Shown: one piece after another, positions 29,255 through 41,180 of the stretch | How the letters are laid out: each line of letters opens with the position of its first letter | Position numbering within the stretch: position 1 is the stretch's first letter | NCBI GenBank assembly: GCA_964036665.1 | Contig: OZ038527.1 | Location: 5,890,001 to 5,954,000, forward strand | Origin: Gordius sp. MW1 | Taxonomy: Eukaryota; Nematomorpha; Gordioida; Gordea; Gordiidae | Length of the DNA: 64,000 nucleotides | Reading direction: 5' to 3' | Position numbers and translations under genes: made by a program | Notes under the pieces: model-generated | Told to the model about the DNA's origin: nothing | Seen by the model: only the letters and a program-made list of their open reading frames with translations | Database searches by the model: none

Positions 29255-30055
29255 ATTTTTTACAACCCGAACAATCCCCAGTCAAAAACTTTAAATTTTT
29301 CAATCCTATCCGGCCCGAAAGCGCTTTAAATTTTTCAATTCGATCCGACCCGAAAGCAAGCCCGGCCCGAATGCATTTTAATTTTTACACTCGACCCCAC
29401 CTGAGGCATTTCCAATTTTTTCACCCAAACCCACCGGAAAGTAAAAAAACATGCGGTATGTAAAATTTGTTCGACCTATTAAAGTTTTAATTTTAGGGAA
29501 ACTAAAACGATTTGATTACTTAGTTAAACAAATTTATTTTGAATATGTATAAATATTAATCAACTATTTCGGGTCGCAAATTAGCTCTTTTCTCTTCTAA
29601 ATTTCGCCCAGCAGTCGGAAACGACCTCTCGTTACTTGAAGAAGAAGCAGGGTTGGTTAGAGATTTGCGAGCTAATAGAACTCTAATGAGATTTTAAAAG
29701 AACAGACTTTCCCTTCTAAAATATTATAATCCTAAAATTTTGAATTGATAATGAACTATAACTTCTCCACACATTATACACTATTTATATCAAATTTGAA
29801 ACTTTAGTAGAATAAAAAATATATTTTACTGCATATTTTGTAAAAGTTACTGTGAAATTTATAACCATCGACTCGACCCAAATGCATTTTAATTTTCAAC
29901 CAACCCGATACGACCCAAAAGCATATTTAAAATTTCAACCCGCCCCAACTCGACTCAAAAGCACTTTAAAATTTTTAACCCGATCCGACCCGAAGACATT
30001 TCCAAACTTTCGATCTCGGATCGGGTCTCGGGTCACCCGTGTAGGCTTCTATCTT
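29255..30055. repeat. hAT-type subterminal arrays of CCCGACCCGAAAGC
   Basis: Two blocks of words like CCCGAAAGC and CGACCCAAA (29260-29450 and 29870-30040) bracket a transposase remnant. This is the layout of the other hAT-type elements here. The outer ends were not resolved. Confidence 0.5.
29562..29697 (-). pseudogene. hAT transposase C-terminal (dimerisation) fragment
   Basis: The minus strand reads NPASSSSNERSFPTAGR followed by LEEKRANLRPE. The SS-ER-FS-AG core and the following R-L-P spacing are the signature of the hAT C-terminal dimerisation region. Only about 45 codons remain. Confidence 0.7.
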
Positions 30056-30184
30056 TACTAACACCTATCTTCTTACTCTCAATTTTTTATAAGTTATATA
30101 TTTTCAACATTACTTTACCTAAATTATTTACAATCGCAATTCTTGACCTATTTATAAGACGAGGTATTAGACTTAATCAAAAAA

Positions 30185-30243
30185 ATTTTGCCCTACCTAA
30201 ATCATTAATGCCCCCCTCTATTTTAAATCCCGGTTACGCACAT
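30185..30243 (+). mobile_element. 3' end of a GGGCGTAGCCA-type MITE
   Basis: TTTTGCCCTACCTAAATCAT...TGCCCCCCTCT...GGTTACGCACATG matches the fragment at 5290-5345. Confidence 0.55.
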
Positions 30244-30244
30244 G

Positions 30245-30590
30245 GTTACGTGCTTAAAATGCGCGTTGAGATATTGGGGAATGATTGAATTAAAATAGAA
30301 ACATATTAAACTTTCCTTGTTAATTTAATCAACATCGAATAATCATACTTTAGAACATTAAAATAAATTTTTGTTTATAATAAATTTAATTGATTTTGTA
30401 AGGGTCTTTTAACGGGCCTTGCGTATATCTAGGCCCGGCCCAAGCCCGCTAGGTTATATTACGGCCCGTTCAGGCCCGACCCGTAGTAGTATTTTAAAAG
30501 AGAAGCCCTTAAAATGCCGGCCCGCGGGCCGGGCTTTTAGGCCTGTTCGCGGGCCGGGCCGGGCCGTGCAGGTCTCTAGTCTAAATGCTG
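30245..30590. repeat. hAT-family end block (copy 2)
   Basis: Contains GTTGAGATATTGGGGAATGA, CCCGCTAGGTTATATTACGG and GGGCCGTGCAGGTCTCTAG. It corresponds to 5470-5790 and is slightly better preserved at the GC-rich end. Confidence 0.5.
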
Positions 30591-31486
30591 GGTGGGGTTA
30601 AAAGTCTATTTCGATCCCTACTGGAAAGATATTTAAAGTTTTTAACCAAACTCTAATTTTATTTATCATGAATTATTATTATGATAATTGTAATTATTTT
30701 TTAACTCCCTATAATGCTTCTGTTAATAAATCTCTTAAAAGTCTCCCCTAATTATTGTAAAACCTCAGCTTTACCTCGTGCCCCTCCTCCTATAATAACC
30801 AAGTTTTAAATCAAAATAGGTAAAAAGCAGCAGCGTTACTAAAATAATTTATTTACTTGTAAGTTATTTATTATTAAAAATGTTAAAAAATACACGGCAA
30901 AGTTCTGCTCAACTTTCCAACATCCCGAACTTTACCCAAACCGAATATTCTTTTTATTTTTAAATCCTAGCTGATCCATGTGGGGTTTTAATTTAATGAC
31001 CCCTGCACGTCAGGGATAAGGTTCTTTAGTAAGGAGGCCTTGACAATAATCATCAGGAGATGAAAGAGGAAGAGCAAGTCAATTTTGTATAATTAAGAGC
31101 GAAAGGATTTCCTTGCTCTAAAAATCTCCTACGATTTTGAAATACATCTGCTTATCATGGCTGCAAAATAGAAAGGCGTATTTTATTTGACCATACAGAT
31201 ATCTTAAAATTGTTTAATCCCGAGGGCCTGGTATTTTGACCAATTTTCAAATAACTTCAGCATTGAAAATAAAAGTTTTTACCCTATAAATAGAGCCCCG
31301 CAAATTTGAATTTTATCGGCCCGGACCCGACCCGAGCCCGAAACTTTTTTTTATTTTTTGCCCGAGCCCGACCCGAGTTCGATTTATTTTTTTCACTCAG
31401 GCCCGACCCGAGCCCGAGCCCGGCCCGACTTTTGTAAAAATGTAAATTTGTACCAATTTTATTTTAAAAATTTATTTATAAATATA

Positions 31487-31723
31487 TTACGTATCGCGAA
31501 TATTATGTGATTTAAAATATGAATAATTATGGTAAATAAATAAAGTGGAGTCTAATTTCTCGGGTTTTAACGAAGTCCTTCTCTCTTCGTAAGCTCGCCC
31601 AGTTGTAGAAAAGGCTCGCTCACTGCTAGCTGATGCAGCAGGTATTGCCAAATACTTTCCAGCCAAATTGCTCAAACAAGGAAATTCACTCTGATGCATC
31701 TTCCACCATTCCAAAACTTCCAT
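31487..31723 (-). pseudogene. hAT transposase, C-terminal dimerisation domain
   Basis: A 78-codon frame with WWKMHQSEFPCLSNLAGKYL and PAASASSERAFSTTGR, classical for the hAT C-terminus (the W before the SSER-FS block is also conserved). In the family this region makes the dimer of the DDE transposase. The frame starts mid-domain and ends close to the element's end. The catalytic core is not intact. Confidence 0.85.
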
Positions 31724-31889
31724 ACCGTCAATATAATTCGTATTTAAATTTTTATGTAATTCATCTTCCTCAGCTTCGTTGGTATCTATTCTGGGCTCTT
31801 CCCAACTACTAAAATCTTAATATTCTTCCTCCATTATATCTAAAATAATAAGTGCTTAATGCAAATCAAAAAATTACCATGCTTGACGG

Positions 31890-32171
31890 CTAAGGCGTAA
31901 CTGTATTAACCGGAGGATTAGCCTTAATCCTTTCGTCCATAATTATTAAACTTCGTATATGATGACAAATGTCATCAAATTCATAGCGAGGCAGCATTAT
32001 TAAATTTCGATACTTTGGATTTAATAATGCGGATAATTTATGAATAATATCAAGTTCAAATTTTGAATTTAAAAACAAAAGGGCCTTATTGGCCAAAGTG
32101 TTAAACTCTTCGCTAAAAAAGGGTTTTTTCAAACATTCGATTAGTCTGTAATCATAGTCAAAGTCATACAT
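31890..32171 (-). pseudogene. hAT transposase, middle fragment
   Basis: A 93-codon frame with ALLNPKYRNLIMLP and FDDICHHIRSLI. The LNP-Y segment ahead of the C-terminal domain is typical of hAT transposases (compare LDPRYK in others). It lies 170 bp upstream of the dimerisation fragment on the same strand, with frame breaks between. Confidence 0.65.
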
Positions 32172-32268
32172 AGCATAGATAGACCCACACGGCTAAGAAA
32201 TTAATATGAGGTGGTGGGGGGGGGTAGTAAAATATGTTTATTTGTAGGGGGATATTTTGTATTGTAAT

Positions 32269-32712
32269 CATAGACTACATAGACTGCCCATGTCATATGT
32301 TCCATATGGCAAATTGTGTATGAAATTTGCCTCCATTTTGAAGAACACTACCGTCCTATATCACATAATGGCGTTTTGCGCTGTGCCGTTTTGTTCGAAC
32401 AGGAGAGGTAAAGAAAAAAGATTTTGATTCCATAAATAAGTAAGATAATTTTAAAAAAATTTAATATCATTACAGTTTTTACATTTTTAATTTTTATGAA
32501 ATGTGTCAATAATAAGTTTTTTAAAAATATCATATATTTTGTAATATCTTACTTATTTATGGAATCAAAACCTTTTTTCTTTACCTCTCCTGTTCGAACA
32601 AAACGGCACAGCGCAAAACGCCATTATGTGATATAAGACGGTAGTGTTTATCAAAATGGCGGAAAAACACGCACACATTTTATACCGTGATGAGCAGTCT
32701 ATGTAGTCTATG
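32269..32712. mobile_element. 444-bp inverted-repeat MITE with 8-bp TSD
   Basis: The ends CATAGACTACATAGACTGC and GCAGTCTATGTAGTCTATG are perfect inverted repeats. ATTGTAAT flanks both sides (32261-32268 and 32713-32720). The arms extend far inwards (AACAGGAGAGGTAAAGAAAA, GATTCCATAAATAAGTAAGA), leaving a loop of about 80-100 bp. It is inserted inside the hAT element 31291-32902. Confidence 0.9.
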
Positions 32713-32902
32713 ATTGTAATTATATTTTGGATTAATATTTATTCAAATTTCTTTTCGGGCTCGAGCCTCGGGTCGGGCTGGCCCATCAGGCCCGACCCAA
32801 GCCCGAGGCCCGATCAATGTTTTAAATTTTGCCCGAGCCCGGCCCGAAAGCCCGGCGGACCGGGCCGGGCTCGGGCCGGGCTTCGGACGGCCCAGGGCTC
32901 TA

Positions 32903-35900
32903 TAAACTATATCGTATCTCGTTAGAAAACGATATACTTATTTAACCTGTGGGACTAGCTTTTTTTTAAATATAAGATAAGACACATAAATAGTATAAAT
33001 AATTTGCGGAGCAGAGGGGACTTTGAATTGAAAGTGAGGGTTGCCAGATTTGATTTACAATGAGCAACAAAATATTTGCGATTGTTTTGAAATTTAAATT
33101 ATTATTTTTTCGAATAAGTTACCTGGCCCCTAACTTTTCATGGTTGCGCCCATAAATGGATATAAATTATTTTCACAAATTTGCTTAACTTTCTCGCAAT
33201 CAACGATATTTTGATAAAAGTAAAGCACGGCCATATAGGTCCGGGTCCCCTCTAATTATTTGCAATGCTCGGGCCTAGCCATATGCCGTTTAAAAAACTA
33301 ATTGTTACCTTTTAAATGCAATTTTTTTGTCAATATTTGAACACTATATGGCAGAAATGCTAAATAATAATCATGTACAAAATCATTAATAAACTCTCTT
33401 TGATATATTATCCATACTTAAAATACTGCAGATCTATTAGCCTTAAAGTGTTTTTATCCTTTGCAAAGCATCCTTCCTATTTTGGTAACCGTATATGATG
33501 AAAGAAGTTCGTTTTAAAACACCTTTGACAACCATTTATAATAAAGCAAAAAAACTTGAGCAGGAATAAGCTGAAAACCACTATTATAAAAATTTAGCCG
33601 GCGTTTTGCCACATGTCGATGTGCTTTAAAGAATGCTTTATCAATTTTAGTGTTCAGAAAGTGTGGGATTTAAATTAATTAAATATATCTTGGCCCAAAA
33701 GCAATTAAATAAGGTTCTTAAATTCAAAGTAAATTTTTTTAAATTGCTTTATTTTAATGCCACGTGCAATATTCTCTCACTCCCTAAATCTTGTCTTTTA
33801 AAAGATTATAAGTTTTAAGGCCCCATGTCTATTTTAAATTTGTTGCAAAATCAGGAATTTAGATATTTTTTTGGTTTAACCTATTCACACATTTGAAGTT
33901 ATTGATCATATATCATTTGGCTTGATTTAAATTATGATGGTGTATCCACTTAAAACAGCGTTTTATTGAATTAAGATTTACATTTAACCAAATCTTTTAA
34001 TACTTAATATAATTAAATTTATATCTATCCATCTTAATCGGAGTAATATAGGGGTAGCTTTTATACAACATTAAATCATTGGTCAAAATGCGTTTGGTAC
34101 TCGTTTAATTTGCACATTTACCACACATTATTATATTAAATATACGGCTTGATTATTTCCTTAACTTAAAATGAAGAAATTGTTTATGCCTGTCGATTCT
34201 GTATTCTATGTAAAGGTAACATTTTTTTTATCTAAATGATGCCCCTAAAGTAAAAATATCCTTGTTATATATTATAAATTCCCATAATTTATTAAATTCT
34301 CTAGAATATATTTAAAAACATAATTTTTTATTTGATACTACAAAGTCTTAACTGCTTCAAAATCAAATGAGATTAACAATAAAAGTTAAAGAAATTCGTT
34401 AGTAACGTATGAAGAAATTCAAAGCTATTATTAACAGTTGTACATTACAGAACAAATAAATGTTAAGAAATTAGAGTTGAGCTTTGCTCATTAATATTTG
34501 GATTTTGAACAATTAGATAACAGCACAGCGTTACACATTTGTAAATCTCAATTGGATAAAAATAAAAACTTTCATTTCTAATTTCCTTTATAAATTAAAT
34601 AATTTCTTATTGTAAGTACCGAAAATGTTTATTTAAGATAATACGTTAAAGTATTAACATAGAAAATTTAAAAAGTTTGTAAAAATAAATTAAATTATTT
34701 TTAACCATTTATAAACCGTGGTTTTACTTAATTAAAAAGCTCATTCGACTAGAGTAAGGTTTTACAAACTCATAAATTGTGATATAACACAATTTGCATA
34801 ATATTAATGCTATTCGTGACTATCGTGTTTAATAAATCGAAGGTGCACATTTAAATGTAAAGCATTAAATAGAGAGCAAATCTTTTAAAACAAAAATAAA
34901 ATCATTAAAATGTTTAAAGTAATTTATAGATGGGCAAAATTTTGATAATTTTTCAATTAAAATTATGCTTCCTTTAAACTCAAAGATTGGATTTATAAAT
35001 TATATCCCTTCATTTTGTTCTATTTTAAAGATAATTGAGCACGGAAAAGAGAAACCTTTTAGTCAAGTTTTGATCAAGATATAATAAAAAGACTTGCTGA
35101 TACCTAATATATACAAAATATTTTTATAATAAAAAAAGGTCTTATTATGTGTATTTAAAATCCAAAATTGAATTTTTGTTAAAATCTTAGTCTACTACCA
35201 AAACTAAGACATTACAAAACTCAAAATAATGATACGTATTTTTGATTCTATGAAACATATCGAAAATTGTAGCAGGCTATGAATTAATTGTCACTGAAAT
35301 AAAAAAGGACAAAAATGTTTGGTAAGTAAGATAATAACATGATATAAATGCTTGCCTAATTGCTTATTTGCCATAATCATATAAAAAGTGCCCACCTGGC
35401 TTCCATATATTGCTAATAATATTTTTTTAAACCTTACTTCTGTATCACCAGGAGATAAAATATTTTATTATGTAAAAAAATTTATTGTATATTAATTCAA
35501 GCTTGAATATAATACGGATATTCTTTCTGAACATGATATTTAAATTGTGCATATACTTTCTATATGTACAAGGTCGAATTGCCAATATAACAATATTCTT
35601 TATTTATGCAGACCTTGAATTAGGGCAAAGCTATCTATAAAGAAATCATTGAGCCAAAGCATGAGCTAAGATTTGTAATGGGGAATAAGTATAGTGATCA
35701 TTTTTTGAAATTTTAAATTAATCTTTTATATGTTATTAAAATTTTAGGCTTGATGGGGAATATCAAAGTCATGGAGTAAAATTTTTCTGCCCTATTGAAT
35801 TAAATTGCCTCTTGTGCTCGCTCGAATTCTATTAAGTGTCCACCGGGCTATGTTTGATTTATTAAGCTACCCGACCGGCCCGGCTTGAAATATGATATTT

Positions 35901-36344
35901 GATCATTAGCCTAGAATTAAAGGGGCCTAATTTATCTGAGCCAAATATTTAAAAATAAGCTCCACATTAATGTCATATTGCTTGAAGCAAAGCTAAAGAA
36001 TTGTAATTTTTATATTTATAAAGTAAAAAATAGTAAATCGAAACTTAAATTTTTTTTATAAATTTAAAGAGTGTGAGAGGGACTTTCCGAGTTAAATAAA
36101 ATTTTTAAATCCTACCCCAAATTTTCTTGAAAGAAAAACACAATTACTGAACAGGCTTATTGTCCAATTTAAAAACGAATCGAATTTTAGAAATATTTTT
36201 TTGTTCTGATAGGAACTACGATTAACAACTATTTTATGATCAAAGAAAAAAAGTATAATGTAGAGCATAGATTAAATAATAAAATAAAACAAAATAATAT
36301 AATATACAGTACGCTTAAGTCCAAACTGCAGAAATCTTTTTAAG
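32903..36344. other. A+T-rich DNA, no gene recognised
   Basis: No frame with a family signature and no clear repeat pair, apart from a short GC-rich hAT-like patch near 35860-35890 (CCCGACCGGCCCGG). Confidence 0.4.
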
Positions 36345-36660
36345 GGTCAGTCTAATTCAAAAGATGCGCAACCGGGCAGCGAGTCCCGGGTTTTTCTGAT
36401 TAATCGGAGCCGACTCGAAAGCATCAACCGGAACACCATTCTACCCAAATTTTATTTCAAAATTCAACTAATAATTTATTTTTTGAACCATATAGTAAAT
36501 AAAACGTGAAAATTGCATGGGAGAGTCATGCAAAACCAATTTTTTTACCGGAATATGACCCGATCCAAATTTATTTCAAATTATAACCTGAATTCAACCC
36601 GTTTAGAATTCTAATATTATCGGGTCGGGCTCTGGGTCCCGGGCCGAACTGAGATAACTG
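36345..36660. repeat. hAT-type GC-rich arrays, degraded
   Basis: Blocks GGGCAGCGAGTCCCGGG and TCGGGTCGGGCTCTGGGTCC with ACCCGATCC words between them resemble the subterminal arrays of the other hAT-type elements. No terminus or TSD was resolved. Confidence 0.4.
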
Positions 36661-37036
36661 CTTACACCCATGGTAGCACACAGGATCACACTGTTAAGAG
36701 TGCATAAAACCTTTTTTCATATATATGCAATAATGGCTTTAAACAAAAAATTAATGTAAATTTAATCTTTAAACTCCCATACATTATTAACAATTTATGC
36801 TCCTGCAAATATAAAATTTAGTTAGCGTGAGGAAGGTGGGTGTGAGGATTGGCTCCTTCAGAGATTTTTAATATATGGCAAGGTAATTGAGTGTTTTATT
36901 GTTATAATTGAATAATATATTGCTTGGTAGTTAATATTGTTTATTTTAGTCGCTAATATACTTTCACTACTAATTACAATAAGCTTTCATCAAACTCTCA
37001 AACTTTCCTTATAATATAATCAATTCATTTAAAAAA

Positions 37037-39401
37037 ACTCGGGCCTTCGGCCCTCGTGGAAAGGGGAGAAGGGAAGGGGAAGGGGAGGAGGAGAAGGGAT
37101 GGGGGGACGACTCATCTATACTCCGTATAAACGTAGCATATTTGCTATGCAATTTATGGGCGAGAAAGGTTGGAAGGGGCGAGAATGCCTATAGGGGGGT
37201 ATTAAATGCAAAATTATTATTAGTTAATTATTAATTTATATAAATATTTAAAAGTTAAATGGTATTAACAAGAACATTATATTAATTTGGTCAGTGCCCA
37301 GAGACGGTCTATAAATACATACGAGTCAAAAAAGACGAGAAAAAAAATTTCGAATCACTACTTTGGCTAATGGTCATTTTTTCCATTGGTCAGTAGCCAG
37401 GGCACGGTTAGGAAGTCACATTATCAAGGGTATTAACAAGAACAATATATTAATTTAATTAAAAAAAATAAAAATTTTGCCCTCTCCGGGATTCGAACCC
37501 ATAGTAGAGGCATAGGCTTTTGTAGGGGCACAGGGACCCATATCAGTAGAGGCTTAGGCCTTTCTAGGGGAGGGCACAGGGTAATTATCAATGTTAACCT
37601 AATATACCCAATTCAAAAACGAAAAAATAAAATTTCGATTTATTTGGCCAATGGTCATTTTTTTCATTGGTCAGTAGCCAGAGGACGGTCAAAAATTCAT
37701 ATATCAATGGTATTAACAGGAACAAAATTTTAATTTAATTAAAAAAAAAATAAAAAAAATTCGTCCTCTCCTAGGCTTGAACCCGAACCTCCAGGTCACA
37801 AAGCTGGCGCCAATAACTTGGTGGACGGACAACGGACGGACAACGGACACCAAAAAACGAGCCCATAAATTGCATAGCAATTAATTAATTATTTGTACAA
37901 ATTTTCCATTTACAGGCTAAATGTAATATAGGCAAGGGTTAGGGTTAGATTTAGTGTTTGCATCTAGTTGCGTATTACATTAGTTTTTATGGCCTTTAGT
38001 GATTATGGGTCTAACAAACATTATATTATAAAACATCACAATGTTAAGAATTTGCAGAATTGTTGGGAGAAAATTTTTGTTGAATTTGAACAATTTTTAA
38101 TTAAAAAAATCAAAAATTTGGCGAATGGTCATTTTTTCTCCATTGGTCAGTACCAACAGATACTCTATAAGTCAATGATAGCCAAAAAAACGGAAAATAA
38201 TTTTGATGTTCACTTTGGCCAATGGTCATTTTTTTCCATTGGTCAGCAGCCAGCACACGGTAAAAATGGATATAAATTCATAAGAGTAAAAAAAAACGAA
38301 AAAAAATTTTCGAGTCACATTTTGGCCAATGGTCATTTTTTTCCATTGGTCAGCAGCCAGGACACGGTAAAAGTGGATATAAATTCATAATAGTAAAAAA
38401 AAAACGAAAAAAAATTTTCGAATCACATTTTGGCCAATGGTCATTTTATTCCATTGGTCAGCAGCCAGCGGACGGCCAAAAAGTCATAATAGCAATGGTA
38501 GGAACAGGAACAATCATAATAGTCAAAAAAAAACGAAAAAAATAATTTCGATTCACATTTTGGCCAATGGTCATTTTTTCCATCGGTCAGGAGCCAGCGG
38601 ACGGCCAAAAAGTCATAATAGCAATGGTAGTAACAGGAACAATCATAATAGTCAAAAAAAACGAAAAAATAACTTGGATTCACATTTTGGCCAATGGTCA
38701 TTTTTTTCATTGGTCAGCAGCCAGCGGACGGCCAAAAAGTCTTATTATCAATGATAGTAGCAAGAACAATCATAGAGTCAAAAAAACTCCGGGATTCTAA
38801 CCCAAAAACTAGTTAAATTGCATAGCAATTAAAAGTAAACAACTTTTATTTATGTTTATTATATAATAAAATGAAACAATAATAGAACAAGCGGACGGCC
38901 AAAAAGTCATATTATCAATGGTAGTAACAGGAAAAATATATTAATTTAATTTAAAAAATAAAAAAAAATTTTGCCCTCTCCGGGAATCGAACCAGCAATT
39001 CAGAACGTTCGCCGGGGTTCGAACCCACATTAATAGAGGCATAGGCTTTTGTAGGGGTACAGGGACCCATATCAGTAGAGGCATAGGCCCTTGTAGTGGA
39101 GGGCATAGGGTAATTATAGCAATTAATATCAATGTTACCCAATTCAAAAACGAATAGATATACTTATGCATTAATTTAACGTAGCAATTTAGAGATGAGG
39201 GGTGGGGCACCTCTTATGCATTAATTTAAAAAATAACACAGCGAGGGAGATAGAGATGAGGGGTCGGGCACCTCTTTCTCATGCATTAATTTAAAAAATC
39301 GATAACCTAATATACCCAATGCAAATAGATAGGGAGGGACGGACAACGGACAGACATCAACGGACAACCAAAAACGAGCCCATAAATTGCATAGCAATTA
39401 A
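37037..39401. mobile_element. Hairpin-ended Helitron-like element H2
   Basis: Starts ACTCGGGCCTTCGGCCCTCG and ends CATAAATTGCATAGCAATTA, as H1. The order inside is the same: G/A minisatellite, CTATGCAATTTATGGGCGAG, tRNA-like module (37761-37825), tandem array (38115-38775), Helitron-type 3' end (38807-38865), GAGGGAGATAGAGATGAGG block and an ACGG stretch. An internal CATAAATTGCATAGCAATTA at 37864 may mark a second element joined end to end. Confidence 0.6.
38115..38775 (+). repeat. 107/128-bp tandem array in H2
   Basis: GGCCAATGGTCATTTT units start at about 38118, 38218, 38325, 38432, 38558 and 38690, with the same two unit types as in H1. Parts 38218-38770 follow the order of 18400-18940 closely. 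The two arrays therefore descend from one array; they were not expanded independently. Confidence 0.75.
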
Positions 39402-40054
39402 AACTCTCAAAATTGTATATCAATAGTTTTTAATTAAGCTAAAATCTTGACAATATTATCATTTTTAATACGACCCATATTTTTTGATTTTGAGTGGAGA
39501 GTTTTTTTAATTTTTAGGCTTATTATCTGACCATTGATTGTTTGTTTATAATAAGTATATTCTCATAAAAAGAAGCATTTTTTATAAAATAAATTTGTTG
39601 AGCGTGGGAAACAACTTTAATGGTGTGCTAGGCTTTTTAATTTATATCATTCATTTTTCATATGTAGGATTCAACAATTCTGTATAAGAAAACACTTATA
39701 AAGTATTTCATCTTTTAAAAATTAAGAATTTTTTATTATAAATTTGGCCTAGGAACTAATTATACTTTAAGCTTTTATTTGTTAACAAGTACTTTGACAA
39801 AATTTTTAATTAATTTAACCCATTTTTTGTTTTGTTAAAGAATTAATGTTAACGGAATTCCAACGCTTTGTTAACAATGCAAAAAAGAAAATCCAATTAG
39901 AATTTATATTGCAAATTACCTATGTTCGCGTGTACACCCATCTAAAAACCAATAGGTTATTAAAAATTAATATTAATTTAGCGATGTTGTACCTCAGTAA
40001 AAATTATTAGTTAAGCAGCAAACCATTACATTTGAATTTAAATTGCCTGTAAGT

Positions 40055-40562
40055 AGAGAACTGTAAAGTCATTTAATTTCAACCCGACCCGAAATTTTTT
40101 TATTAACCTAGACCCAACCCGACCCGAAAGCATTTTAAATTTTTCAACCCGAACCCGACCCGAAATTTTAAAATCTTTAACCCGATTCCGACCCGGCCCG
40201 ACCCGAAAGTGTTAACCGAATCCCTTCCAAACGTGTTTCAAATTTTGTTTCCCAACTCGAGAGTAAGAAAAATAGTGGTGTGCATGGGCGGCCAGGGGGT
40301 GGCAGGGAGGAGCGGCTGCCCCCATCTAAATTTGAAAATTTTTAAATATTTTATTAAATTATGGCTAAAATTAAAAAAATGGTCATTTTGCCCCTCTCTT
40401 AATCATTATTGACCCCTCTAATTTCAATTTCCTGGCTACTCCCATGAGGGTGTTTAAAATTTAATCCACAAATTAATGTACTATTCATGAAACTAATTGA
40501 TTCCACCGATTTTGATTACTAAATTTATTTTCATGATTTATTATAGATATATATATATATAA
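40055..40562. mobile_element. Right end of a hAT-type element, inverted copy of 27510-27980
   Basis: Starts TAGAGAACTGTAAAGTCATT, the same terminus as at 27980, followed by ACCCGACCCGAAA arrays, the nested MITE (40283-40446), AGGGTGTTTAAAATTTAATC and a (TA)n. It is broken at 40562, where the hairpin-ended element H3 starts inside the (TA)n. Confidence 0.65.
40283..40446. mobile_element. GGGCGTAGCCA-type MITE (partner of 27622-27787)
   Basis: CATGGGCGGCCAGGGGGTGG...CCTGGCTACTCCCATG, with GGGAGGAGCGGCTGCCCCCA and TCTTAATCATTATTGACCCC inside. The CTACTCCC variant end is shared with the partner copy. Confidence 0.7.
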
Positions 40563-40835
40563 ACTCGGGCCTTCGGCCCTCGTGGGAAGGAGGAGGGGGG
40601 AAGGGGAGGAGGGAAAGGGGGAGGGGAGGAGGGAACGGGGGAAGGTAACGAAACTCATCTATACTCCGTATAGAAGTAGCATATTTGCTATGCAATTTAT
40701 GGGCGAGAAAGGTGGGAAGGGGCGAGAGTGCCTATAGGGGGGTATTAAATGCAAAATTATTAGTTAATTATTAATTTATACAAATTTAAAAAGTTAAAGG
40801 GTATTAACAAGAACAATATATAAAAATAAAAATTT

Positions 40836-40907
40836 TGCCCTCTCCGGGATTCGAACTTACGAGCTAGTGAAGCTAGTCACTCATTCAATCAACTGAGCCA
40901 TTAGACT
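40836..40907 (-). repeat. tRNA-like module of a second type
   Basis: On the minus strand AATGGCTCAGTTGATTGA (A-box-like) and AGTTCGAATCCCGG (B box) are spaced as in tRNA. The bases after the B box, AGAGGGCAAAATTTT, also occur at about 37480, 38975 and 41965. The acceptor stem does not pair, so this is a SINE-type module and not a tRNA gene. Confidence 0.5.
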
Positions 40908-41097
40908 TCAAAATATGTTTTACCCATTACTTATATATAGCTACCACTTGGTACAATTAAAATTAAAGCAAAAAATATTAGTATAGGTCAAAAAAGACGA
41001 AGAGGTCGACCATCAAAAGCTAAAAATGGTTTGGAATATAACATTTTATTGCGTTTTATATATTTTATTGTATTTTAATAAAAGACAATTAAAACAT

Positions 41098-41180
41098 CAT
41101 GGGCGTAGCCAGGTTTTGAATTAGGGGGGGGGGGCGGATTTAAAAAAATTTCCTGAGAGCAAAAAAAAAAGTTCTTGACT
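41098..41180 (+). mobile_element. 5' part of a GGGCGTAGCCA-type MITE
   Basis: CATGGGCGTAGCCAGGTTTTGAATTAGG followed by a G run. The right end was not found. Confidence 0.5.

Larger units (their letters stand above)
31291..32902 (-). mobile_element. hAT element with transposase remnants
   Basis: The ends are TAGAGCCCCGCAAATT and CCCAGGGCTCTA. Both are followed inwards by arrays of CCCGAGCCCGACCCGA (31310-31435) and GGGCCGGGCTCGGGC-like words (32755-32890). Two transposase fragments lie on the minus strand (31487-31723, 31890-32171) and a smaller MITE (32269-32712) is inserted. The TSD is not clear (ATAAA is near both ends). Confidence 0.7.

Noticed and set aside
31283..32910. 8-bp TSD for the hAT element 31291-32902
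   Set aside because: CCTATAAA and TAAACTAT do not match. Only ATAAA is shared near both ends, which is too little in A+T-rich DNA.
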